A DNA stretch of 64,000 nucleotides from Parabacteroides timonensis (GTDB taxonomy: Bacteria > Bacteroidota > Bacteroidia > Bacteroidales > Tannerellaceae): NCBI RefSeq assembly GCF_900128505.1, contig NZ_LT669941.1:3466420-3530419 (forward strand), in the 5' to 3' direction. The translations under genes were made by a program, and so were the position numbers. Under the pieces are notes generated by a model. That model was given only the letters and a program-made list of their open reading frames with translations. It was not told the DNA's origin and searched no databases. Positions 9,901 to 16,604 of the stretch are shown in pieces (within the stretch, counting starts at the first letter, position 1; each line of letters begins with the position of its first letter).

Positions 9901-10924
9901 AGAAAGAAGTTTGCAAAGCCAAAGATTGACCACCATCACTGTTCACTTGTGCTGTGATTTTATCAGCTGCAACCGGAGCTAAAGCAGAAACAGAAACTGT
10001 TTTAATAACACCGTCATTTACTTTTAACGTTGCTTCATCAACTGTAGCTTTTACACCTGCATCTGCCAGCTTCCAAGTACCAGCTGCACCTGGCTGACCA
10101 GCCTCGAAACTCAAGAACTTAGCAGTAGCTTTAGCACGTTCTTTGGCTACAGACACCAACTTTCCACTTGCATCCAATTTCCAGGAATAAGCAGCAGTAG
10201 CCTCAGCTTTTTCCGCTGTTTTAACTGCGTCACCGTCTACATACAGGTATTTGTTATTAGTATCCTGCAGGTAGAAAGAGGCAGTTACAGTACCTTCCTT
10301 AGCCTTTTCCAAGAAGATATTCAAGTTATTCACTTTACCATCTTTATCCACTGTCACTTCTCCTAAACCAGGAAATACATCATCGGCTCCGTAAACTCCG
10401 AAAACGATAGTGGAAGGGGAACCAGCCTGTGCAACAACTTCAGGCAACGAAGCAGCATTAAGTTTTAAGCAAGGATCGGTCAGTGCTTTCACACCGTCAT
10501 TACTTCCAAAGTCATCTTTATTAGCTAACTTCAAGTTACCATTATTCAAAGTAAACTCAGCCTTTGTAATAGGAGCCGAAATAGCACCAACTTCAGTCAA
10601 GGCACATGCCACACTGGATCCAGTATTACTCAACGTCAAATAGCTGTCAGTCCCACCTACATTTACTTTCAAGTAATACACACCAGCTTCATCAGCATCC
10701 TCCAACACCCATTGCGTTTCACTTCCGTCAATTTCAGTATCATCAGAAGTTTGGCCGTTAGCACCCAGAAGACCATTCAAGCCCAGACCACCCGAAGCGA
10801 TCTCTGTACCAATAAAATAGGAACCAGCAACAGGCTGCGTCAGTCCGACCACCTTAGCGTCCAGCGTTGTCCAAGCCCCGGCTGCCAGGATAGCAGCCAC
10901 AAGAGTAGAAAACTTTTTGTTCAT
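6944..10924 (-). CDS. Large S-layer-like secreted protein with DUF6383/T9SS-type C-terminus
   Basis: A 1326-residue protein (about 140 kDa) with a cleavable signal peptide (residues 1-23, TTLDAK). The body is beta-rich, Ala/Val/Asp/Lys-rich and almost without Cys, with repeated blocks of the YFIAGAADKAW / KYRLLNGDKYVAL type. The last 75 residues (VVVKGAEGKNVVITNVLGQQV and a final AAIKAIVK) match the DUF6383 tail and resemble T9SS sorting domains. At least eight D-T-(A/I/L/V/T) motifs, the Bacteroidota O-glycosylation signal, lie at roughly residues 840-1160 (PDTL, GDTI, KDTT, ADTA, IDTV, IDTA, NDTL, NDTI). I infer a glycosylated surface-layer-type protein, like the phase-variable family of Parabacteroides distasonis. 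It has no fixed promoter match upstream, only the invertible-looking segment. Confidence 0.75.
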   Translation of the reverse strand: MNKKFSTLVAAILAAGAWTTLDAKVVGLTQPVAGSYFIGTEIASGGLGLNGLLGANGQTSDDTEIDGSETQWVLEDADEAGVYYLKVNVGGTDSYLTLSNTGSSVACALTEVGAISAPITKAEFTLNNGNLKLANKDDFGSNDGVKALTDPCLKLNAASLPEVVAQAGSPSTIVFGVYGADDVFPGLGEVTVDKDGKVNNLNIFLEKAKEGTVTASFYLQDTNNKYLYVDGDAVKTAEKAEATAAYSWKLDASGKLVSVAKERAKATAKFLSFEAGQPGAAGTWKLADAGVKATVDEATLKVNDGVIKTVSVSALAPVAADKITAQVNSDGGQSLALQTSFSKDEYYFIAGAADKAWKGNDDGTVTVDDPSSSIAYDDAAKNGTDALDAYLWKIVDTSANGLTRYQFKNKKTGLVADLNGVIDFIASNAYNGGMLLAKEKGQYLNEDLGVAGNDDAVSFGIYKSPKVTMSAAALNALLGEGFGMTISQDDAEIEGMDAFNGKLKAEKVSAGKYRLLNGDKYVALKNGANDWDIENVGDQGRGDKFYLIDKDLQSEDADEWKNYLTEFTFTRYAGVDAKVVDKASVSDGTTTKELFVMKLGEDKYVLTATKGAIATDEKYPTIVLELSNIVNVSVEGMLGKYWNIDFALTAKEVTEKGEDYAKDNRYKVGGALAMLDGDAEFVPASSVRDTFPEAQWFIAPVADAENSLTQFSLMNRESGEVITDIILRKYINEAGAIVPNEYIVEGVDDNMPLTKGDKLKFSEWEATEFDGYLSGLTANYLRNNKFYMGQKHAIAGNNNVYFAENHGDSHKLGVVTDKEGAAVLWNIEFAETTKDNNIIPDTLKIERHFAKVNEDGTGLVAAAGKDDKKAVLNILKYQFKNRSNNEYIGYRASGFDFYVLGKEDTKNGYTKAQGEDFALKMQPDGTYNIIQLGETTVEDYSYANSSKVRVANSEVDGFGELINMGMYETDDNSIMVIEKYEAPEYHKITNHVWGDTITLARADNKDEMVYEQFSKDATTIVKDTTSFLNIENINDPKFSKMNAAIFADTAYIDRGEGLDANTCYQYLLAVRQSYGYHKENCNNPSHPATESNQIDTVYGDFLVNLIDTANVWGSNNIHVNPYIDRNEAGEDYAKLSFVSGFHTNDTLYIVKADNDTIKLGMDTPDFNVAKFAFRYVDESATTFKIQTQWKRYLGGNGHYKTAADFAEHYAETPADLSNDGYLKWINGSLVVVDDFDKGDVFTISEGVDQKPVANESIDATSEVSVVATNGAVVVKGAEGKNVVITNVLGQQVANTVASSNEVTISAPAGIVVVAVEGEAAIKAIVK

Positions 10925-11001
10925 AATTCTAAAATTTAGTATTAATAATAGTGTTAATGAAATAATTCGTTCTTCTTATAAAAAGCTGCCACCTCTATGG
11001 G

Positions 11002-11198
11002 ATGACTAGCTAAAACGTTCCTTTTTTCTAGTCATTTCTATCGGGTTTGTAATAAAAAAAGCATATTTGGTACTTACTTTGCTATTCAATTGATAAGAAA
11101 GAACATAGGATGAGAAAAAAAACTTCAAAAAGGATTGTAGATTTAAAAGTTATGTCTAATTTTGTTGACTAGAAAAAAGGAACGTTAAAATTAGTCAT
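11002..11198 (-). promoter_or_regulatory. Putative invertible (phase-variable) promoter segment
   Basis: A left arm at 11002-11034 and a right arm at 11166-11198 are inverted repeats, 29 of 33 bases identical, with a perfect 21-bp core at 11014-11034 and 11166-11186. The core starts AACGTTCC, close to the ARACGTWCG site of the B. fragilis Mpi invertase. Each arm also has its own dyad (TGACTA ... TAGTCA). The 131-bp interior is AT-rich with no ORF; TTACTTTG at 11074-11081 and CATATTTG at 11062-11069 are near-matches to the -7 motif, both pointing away from the gene as drawn. The left arm ends 77 bp from the ATG of the S-layer-like gene. Inversion would switch that gene on or off. No recombinase is encoded in the window. 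Confidence 0.75.
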
Positions 11199-11280
11199 AC
11201 CAAAAAACGGCTCTTTTATTAATCTTCAACCCCTCTAAGCAATTATTCCATTTAATATCTATTGTCTATAAAGATATAAT

Positions 11281-11300
11281 TAATGTACGCACGTACATTA
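11281..11300. promoter_or_regulatory. Perfect 20-bp palindrome, operator-like
   Basis: TAATGTACG, CA, CGTACATTA: nine-base perfect half-sites. It lies about 80 bp outside the invertible segment in an AT-rich region, and looks more like a dimer-binding site than a terminator because no T-run follows. Confidence 0.45.
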
Positions 11301-11321
11301 TTATAAAGATTTTAGCATTTT

Positions 11322-11404
11322 GGCGTCACCTTTCACCCAGCAGAAGTATTACATTATATATCAACATATTACACGATGACGCCGCCACCAATTTCGGCGT
11401 CACC
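11322..11404. repeat. GGCGTCACC repeats and stem-loop
   Basis: GGCGTCACC occurs at 11322-11330 and 11396-11404, with TGACGCC at 11377-11383 forming a 7-bp stem with 11396-11402. The same word reappears in the terminator at 11766-11803, so one short repeat occurs about five times in 480 bp of the 966-bp region between the S-layer-like gene and the AICAR formyltransferase gene. No ORF was seen in that region. Confidence 0.55.
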
Positions 11405-11560
11405 TACTTTCACTGATAAAAACGAAAAAACACCTAAACAGGTCTATTCCCATAAGTACACAAATATTAAAGTTCTATGTATCAACATATAATAGTCAAC
11501 CATACAAGTTCTAAGGATTCTCCTCCTATGATTTATTTATTTAACGGATTGTATACAAAT

Positions 11561-11623
11561 ATGTAAGGCTATGCTTACAAATATGTAACCCATGCCTTAC
11601 ATATTTGTAGAGCATAGGTTACA
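11561..11623. repeat. Long imperfect inverted repeat with internal direct repeat
   Basis: TACAAATATGTAA occurs directly at 11554-11566 and 11576-11588 and inverted at 11597-11609. The segment 11561-11588 pairs with 11595-11623 over about 28 bases with a few mismatches, giving a long possible hairpin. A separate dyad CTATCCTA / TAGGATAG lies at 11658-11665 and 11681-11688. Function unknown. Confidence 0.55.
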
Positions 11624-11765
11624 TTTATAAATATCGGATGAAAACACCTTAATTGTCCTATCCTACGACCTTATATATCATAGGATAGCACCTTTAAGTT
11701 AATAGCATAAGATTAAAGAAGCAAGGTTACAGTACGATTCGAATATATGTACTCAAAAAAAATGA

Positions 11766-11803
11766 AAAGGGTGACGCCGGGAATAAACCCAGCGTCACCC
11801 TTT
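11766..11803 (-). terminator. Terminator of the porin-rmlD-AICARFT operon
   Basis: Perfect 12-bp arms 11766-11777 (AAAGGGTGACGC) and 11792-11803, followed on the minus strand by TTCATTTTTTTT. It lies 88 bp past the stop of the formyltransferase gene. A second stem-loop, 11823-11832 with 11852-11861 (GGCAATTGCG / CGCAATTGCC), sits between them. Confidence 0.85.
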
Positions 11804-11890
11804 CAGGCTTTTATTATCAAGGGGCAATTGCGATATCACTCAAGGTGAAGCCGCAATTGCCAACATTTTGTAGAGAAGAGAAGTCTCCAA

Positions 11891-13078
11891 TCAATGATGG
11901 AACAACCGCACTCCGGTAAATGCCATCGTTATGCCATACTTGTCGCAAGTATCGATCACATGGTCGTCACGGACCGAGCCGCCTGCCTGTGCAATATATT
12001 CCACACCACTCTTATGTGCACGTTCGATATTGTCGCCGAACGGGAAGAAGGCATCCGAGCCCAAAGCCACACCATTCATGGTATCCAGCCATGCACGCTT
12101 TTCTTCGCGGGTCAGGACTTCCGGTTTTTCGGTGAAGAACAGTTGCCATACGCCATCTGCCAGTACATCTTCATGGTCGTCGCTGATGTAGACATCAATG
12201 GTGTTATCACGGTCTGCACGACGGATCTTTTCAACCCAAGGCAGGTTCATTACCTTCGGATGCTGGCGGAGGAACCAGATATCAGCCTTGTTTCCTGCCA
12301 GGCGGGTACAATGGATACGGCTTTGCTGACCGGCACCGATACCGATCGCCTGTCCGTCCTTGGCATAACAAACGGAGTTACTCTGTGTATATTTCAAAGT
12401 GATAAGGGCAATGATCAGATCGCGTTTAGCATCTTCTGAGAAATTCTTGCTCTTTGTCGGGATATTGGTCAACAGGCTTTCATCCAGCTTGATCTCGTTA
12501 CGTCCCTGTTCGAAAGTGATGCCGAAGACATCCTTGTGTTCGATCGGAGCCGGTGTATAAGCCGGATCGATTTTGATAACGTTGTAAGTACCTTTCCGTT
12601 TGTTCTTCAGGATCTCCAGAGCTTCCGGCGTATAGTCGGGAGCAATGACGCCATCGGATACTTCACGGTTGATCAGGCGGGCTGTCGCTTCATCGCAAGT
12701 ATCGCTCAAAGCGATAAAGTCACCATAAGAAGACATGCGGTCTGCACCACGGGCACGGGCATAAGCGGTTGCCAGAGGAGTCAGAGGAAGATCGTCTACA
12801 AAGTAGATTTTCTTCAACGTATCGCTCATCTCGATTCCAACAGCGGCACCGGCCGGGCTGACGTGTTTGAAAGAAGCGGCAGCGGGAAGTCCTGTAGCCT
12901 CTTTCAGTTCTTTCACCAATTGCCAGCTATTGAAGGCATCCATGAAATTGATGTATCCGGGACGACCGTTCAATACCTCGATAGGCAATTCCCCCTGCTG
13001 CATGAAAATGCGCGACGGCTTCTGGTTGGGGTTGCAGCCGTACTTCAGTTCTAAAGAGTTTTTGTTTTCTGTGCTCAT
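11891..13078 (-). CDS. Stand-alone AICAR formyltransferase (PurH C-terminal domain only)
   Basis: A 395-residue cytosolic enzyme expected to transfer the formyl group of 10-formyl-tetrahydrofolate to AICAR, the penultimate step of IMP synthesis. The start is set at ATG 13078 (MSTENKNSLELKYG); the frame stays open upstream but that part overlaps the preceding gene and is not protein-like. Family motifs: KYGCNPNQ near residue 12, SFKHVSPAGAAVG, KYTQSNSVCYA, IGIGAGQQSRIHCTRLAG, GVALGSDAFFPF, and a terminal MAFTGVRLFHH. The N-terminal IMP cyclohydrolase (MGS-like) domain of bifunctional PurH is absent, so ring closure must come from another gene. It is the last gene of a four-gene operon, 20 bp after the RmlD-like gene. 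I give no symbol because purH would imply the bifunctional enzyme. Confidence 0.93.
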   Translation of the reverse strand: MSTENKNSLELKYGCNPNQKPSRIFMQQGELPIEVLNGRPGYINFMDAFNSWQLVKELKEATGLPAAASFKHVSPAGAAVGIEMSDTLKKIYFVDDLPLTPLATAYARARGADRMSSYGDFIALSDTCDEATARLINREVSDGVIAPDYTPEALEILKNKRKGTYNVIKIDPAYTPAPIEHKDVFGITFEQGRNEIKLDESLLTNIPTKSKNFSEDAKRDLIIALITLKYTQSNSVCYAKDGQAIGIGAGQQSRIHCTRLAGNKADIWFLRQHPKVMNLPWVEKIRRADRDNTIDVYISDDHEDVLADGVWQLFFTEKPEVLTREEKRAWLDTMNGVALGSDAFFPFGDNIERAHKSGVEYIAQAGGSVRDDHVIDTCDKYGITMAFTGVRLFHH

Positions 13079-13098
13079 ATTGCTTGTTATATAGGATT

Positions 13099-13983
13099 CT
13101 ATTTCATTTCTGCCATTCCTTCTTCCAGGGAATGGGGCGTGTAGCCTAGTTCGCGACCAGCCTTGTCGATACTCAGTCCGCTGAAACGGGGACGCGGGGT
13201 GGCTTCGTTCATTTCTTCCGTAGTGACCGGAATGATCAACGAACGGTCCAATTGGAAATAATCGGCTACACGGTAGGCAATATCGGCTATTGACAGGCAT
13301 TCGCCGCCACAAATATGCCAGGTTCCGTTCAGAGAGGTGTGCATAAGTTTCTCCACACCGTCGGCAATATCTTGTACCCAGGTCGGTGTACGATACTGAT
13401 CGGAAACGGCACGTATCTCCTGACCGGCTTGCAGACGGTTCTTCACCAGTTGCAGGATGTTACCGTGCTGTCCCGGCAATGCCTTGCCGTAAACAACGAC
13501 CACGCGTACATTCGCATAATTACTGCAATTAGCAGCAACAGCCAATTCACCCTGGTATTTGGATATGCCATAATAGTTCACAGGAGCCGGGGTATCCGTT
13601 TCCGTATATAATCCGTTCTTCTTTCCGTCGAAGACGAAATCAGTAGACAGATGGATGAAACGGCTGCCAGTCCTCTCACAGCAACGGGCTATATTCTCTA
13701 CTGCCAGCACATTGGCGGCGTAGGCTTCTTCATGATGTGATTCACAATAATCGGGGACGGACAAGGCGGAAGCGTTGATTACGACAGCCGGACGAACATC
13801 AGTAATCAGCCGGTCGATGGCCGGATGGTTATCTATATCTGCCTGGACGAACCGGTAATTATCTCCCGGCAAAATATCCTTATGCAAGGAACAGCCTGTC
13901 AGTTCATACTTTCCCTGCCGGGACAGGTGCTGCAAGATTCGTCTGCCAGTAAAGCCGTTCGCTCCAATTATCAGTGTTTTCAT
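13099..13983 (-). CDS. RmlD-like sugar-nucleotide (dTDP-4-dehydrorhamnose) reductase family
   Basis: A 294-residue extended short-chain dehydrogenase of the RmlD group. It has the NAD(P)-binding motif GANGFTG (residues 7-13), STDFVFDG (113-120) and the catalytic Tyr138-xxx-Lys142 in YYGISKYQGE. RmlD enzymes reduce dTDP-4-keto-rhamnose, but no rmlA, rmlB or rmlC is nearby, so the real substrate is uncertain. Its ATG overlaps the stop of the upstream outer-membrane gene by one base (TGATG), indicating translational coupling. The pairing with an AICAR formyltransferase and two outer-membrane proteins is unexplained. Confidence 0.85.
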   Translation of the reverse strand: MKTLIIGANGFTGRRILQHLSRQGKYELTGCSLHKDILPGDNYRFVQADIDNHPAIDRLITDVRPAVVINASALSVPDYCESHHEEAYAANVLAVENIARCCERTGSRFIHLSTDFVFDGKKNGLYTETDTPAPVNYYGISKYQGELAVAANCSNYANVRVVVVYGKALPGQHGNILQLVKNRLQAGQEIRAVSDQYRTPTWVQDIADGVEKLMHTSLNGTWHICGGECLSIADIAYRVADYFQLDRSLIIPVTTEEMNEATPRPRFSGLSIDKAGRELGYTPHSLEEGMAEMK

Positions 13984-15206
13984 CAGAACATATACATTAA
14001 TACACCTAATACACGGTGATTGGTTATCGAATGCGTATCGCGGATACGTCCGTCAGCCAATGCACGGTCACCATACCAGGCGAGGGACGGACTGTATTCC
14101 AAACCTACTTTCCAGTGAGGCAGGACATACGACATCTGCAAATTAGTAGTAAATACCTGGTCCACATCCAGTCCGACACCATAAGTCGGTCCGACAATAT
14201 CCTTGCCTGCACCCAGGTTCTTCAGATAACCGACAAACAGACCCGGTTGCCATTTCTTACCGTAGACTACATTCAACCAGGTCATCGAGTGGCGGTAAGG
14301 CGTATATTCCTGTTCGCCCGTACGCTTGTCGATGCTGCTTACGCCATAACCACCCAGCATGCAAAGGTGCGCCAGGTTGGAGCCCAACAATGTCTTGGCA
14401 GATATCTTCCAGTTTTCATTGGTATAGCGGGCGTGAGCTTCGAAAGAGACAGAAGTAACCCGTTCCTTTACCTTATATACATTATCTCCCACCGTAGATT
14501 TGACACGCGGTGCGATAGAAAGGATATCGGCTCCTACACCGGCCATCCAGTTATCTTTCTTATAATCCACACCGAAATAAAATTCCGGCACGCAACCGTT
14601 CTTTATATATTCTTCGCTCTTTCCGTTCGGTCCGGTAGACAAATACTGCAACTGCCAGATCGCCGCTCCGGTCAGGCTCCATCCCTGATCCGTATAACGG
14701 TAACGCAACATCGGGTTACGGCTGAAAGGTTGAAAAGGGGCTCCCGTAGAGAGATTCAGCATTTGCGGAAAGATATCCCCGAACAACGGATGCCAGGTCT
14801 GACCGATCAACACGGCTGATTTTCCCCAATCGAGATTCACATAGGCATGTCGCACACGAATCATCGCAAAGTTACTTCCGGAACCACGGAAATCGACTTC
14901 CAGTTTGGCAGTCGTCTTTGCTTTCCCGACATTCGGTCCTGCCACATCTATCCCCAAACGGGAATAAAGCAGATAGAAACTACCGTTAGCCGTAGCATTC
15001 AAGTCATTGCCGTCGGCATCCGGTTCGACATCTTTCGGATAGAGATGGAACAAACCGTCCACGATCTCCGAATTGGCACGCGAGTTGTAAAACAAGTCAC
15101 CACGCACCTGTCCGTAAAATTTGTACGAAAAATTCTTTTTCTGTGCATAACCGGATGTTGCCATCAACAGTCCGGTCAATAAAAACATACCTAGCTTCGT
15201 TTTCAT
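13983..15206 (-). CDS. Putative outer-membrane beta-barrel (porin-like) protein, copy 2
   Basis: A 407-residue protein with signal peptide (residues 1-21, SGYAQK), short alternating strands throughout, and a terminal Phe (VLMYMF), as expected of outer-membrane barrels. It is a close paralogue of the 408-residue protein encoded 15 bp upstream: both share FYGxVRGDLFYN near the N-terminus, the DADGxDLNAT segment, LNLSTGAPFQPF and the NHRVLG-type ending. I do not recognise a named family beyond porin-like/DcaP-type barrels; transported substrate unknown. It overlaps the RmlD-like gene by one base. Confidence 0.75.
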   Translation of the reverse strand: MKTKLGMFLLTGLLMATSGYAQKKNFSYKFYGQVRGDLFYNSRANSEIVDGLFHLYPKDVEPDADGNDLNATANGSFYLLYSRLGIDVAGPNVGKAKTTAKLEVDFRGSGSNFAMIRVRHAYVNLDWGKSAVLIGQTWHPLFGDIFPQMLNLSTGAPFQPFSRNPMLRYRYTDQGWSLTGAAIWQLQYLSTGPNGKSEEYIKNGCVPEFYFGVDYKKDNWMAGVGADILSIAPRVKSTVGDNVYKVKERVTSVSFEAHARYTNENWKISAKTLLGSNLAHLCMLGGYGVSSIDKRTGEQEYTPYRHSMTWLNVVYGKKWQPGLFVGYLKNLGAGKDIVGPTYGVGLDVDQVFTTNLQMSYVLPHWKVGLEYSPSLAWYGDRALADGRIRDTHSITNHRVLGVLMYMF

Positions 15207-15221
15207 TTAAAAGCGTTCAAA

Positions 15222-16448
15222 TTAGAAATAATACATAACCAATCCCAATATGCGGTGATTGGTTACGGCGTGGGTGTTTCCCACTTTGCCATTCTTCTGG
15301 TCGATCGTACCGTACCAGGCTGTTGCCGGAGAATATTCCAGACCGATCTGCCAGTGAGGCAAATTATATGATAAATTCACATTTACAGTCAATAACTGGT
15401 CGATGTTCAGTCCCATACCGTAGACCGTTTTCGATGCGGTCAGTTCGTCGTCCGTACCGAGATTCTTGGTGTATCCCATGAAAAGACCCGTTTTCCATTT
15501 CGTTCCATAGGTAAAATTCGCCCAGGTCGTCGAATGACGGAAAGGAGTGTATTCCTGTTCACCGGTCTTCGGATCGACAGAGCTGATACCATAACCTCCG
15601 ATCAGAGCCGTCTGGTCCAAACAGGAAGCCATCAGGCTTTTGGCTGCAAAGGTATAATTACGTCCGGTATATTTCAAGTGAGCTTCATAGGAATATGTTG
15701 TCATTCGCTCATTTACCTTATAAACTTTGTCATTTATCTCCGATGTCGTACGGGGTTTCAGGGAAATCAGATGGATACCCGCTCCTGCCAGCCAGCCGTT
15801 ATCGGAAGTATAGTCCGCTCCGACATAAAATTCCGGTACGCAGCTATTCTTTATATAATCCTCGCTCATACCTTTCGGACCGCTCGATGTATATTGCAGC
15901 TGCCAGATAGCAGAAGCCGTGAGCTTCACCTTGCCGGCTTTATACTGATAACGGATTTGCGGGCTGCGGTTGAACGGTTGGAAAGGCGCTCCCGTAGAAA
16001 GATTCAGCATATCCGGAAAAACGGAGCCGAACAACGGATGCCAGGTATGACCGATCAATACATTACTCTTTTCCCAATCCAGCGCAACCCATGCCTGACG
16101 GATACGGAGCATGGTCGTACTGGAAGAAAAGCCTCCAAAGTCCGTCTCCAGGCAGGCGGAAGTCCTTGCAGAACCGACATTCGGACCGGTCACACTGATT
16201 CCCAATCGGGAAGTAAATGTATAGAAACTGCCGTTGGGTGTCGCGTTCAGGTCTTTCCCGTCAGCATCCGGTTGTTCATCAAGCGGGAAAAGGTAGAAGT
16301 TTCCGTCTACCGGAGCCATATTCGCACGCGTGTTGTAAAACAAGTCACCACGCACAAATCCATAAAACTTGTAAGTGAAGTTTTTCTTCTGGGCAGTTGC
16401 GGAAAACAAAGTCAGTGCACTTACCAGTAGCAGAGTCAGTTTTTTCAT
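15222..16448 (-). CDS. Putative outer-membrane beta-barrel (porin-like) protein, copy 1
   Basis: A 408-residue first gene of the four-gene operon, with signal peptide (residues 1-19, FSATAQ) and C-terminal Phe (VMYYF). It is similar along its whole length to the downstream copy, so the pair arose by tandem duplication. The barrel interior carries many Trp and Tyr residues (for example GHTWHPLFG around residue 134). A -7 box lies 39 bp upstream, divergent from trpB. Possible function is uptake of a small solute; nothing in the sequence identifies it. Confidence 0.75.
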   Translation of the reverse strand: MKKLTLLLVSALTLFSATAQKKNFTYKFYGFVRGDLFYNTRANMAPVDGNFYLFPLDEQPDADGKDLNATPNGSFYTFTSRLGISVTGPNVGSARTSACLETDFGGFSSSTTMLRIRQAWVALDWEKSNVLIGHTWHPLFGSVFPDMLNLSTGAPFQPFNRSPQIRYQYKAGKVKLTASAIWQLQYTSSGPKGMSEDYIKNSCVPEFYVGADYTSDNGWLAGAGIHLISLKPRTTSEINDKVYKVNERMTTYSYEAHLKYTGRNYTFAAKSLMASCLDQTALIGGYGISSVDPKTGEQEYTPFRHSTTWANFTYGTKWKTGLFMGYTKNLGTDDELTASKTVYGMGLNIDQLLTVNVNLSYNLPHWQIGLEYSPATAWYGTIDQKNGKVGNTHAVTNHRILGLVMYYF

Positions 16449-16486
16449 TGTTGTCGTTTGTTATCTATTTGTCTAATTTGAAGGCA

Positions 16487-16494
16487 CAAAGGTA
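16487..16494 (-). promoter_or_regulatory. -7 element of the porin-rmlD-AICARFT operon
   Basis: TACCTTTG on the minus strand, an exact TAnnTTTG, 39 bp before the ATG at 16448. Confidence 0.5.
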
Positions 16495-16513
16495 TATATT
16501 TTTGTTTATTCAA

Positions 16514-16544
16514 TTTGAAGAACGAAATATTATTTGTTACTTTG
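16514..16544 (+). promoter_or_regulatory. Promoter of the trpB-like gene
   Basis: TTTG at 16514-16517 and TTACTTTG at 16537-16544, separated by 19 bp, which is the normal Bacteroidota -33/-7 spacing. The -7 box has T instead of A at its second base, the same variant seen in the invertible segment at 11074-11081. Confidence 0.55.
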
Positions 16545-16604
16545 CTTCCAAGTTGTAAGCCTTAAAGGCCAAATTGATTAATAATGTAAACTACATAAAG
16601 AATT

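Noticed and set aside
13079..13312. 78-codon N-terminal extension of the AICAR formyltransferase
   Set aside because: It overlaps the 3' end of the RmlD-like gene and is Arg/Pro-rich without similarity; the canonical start is ATG 13078.
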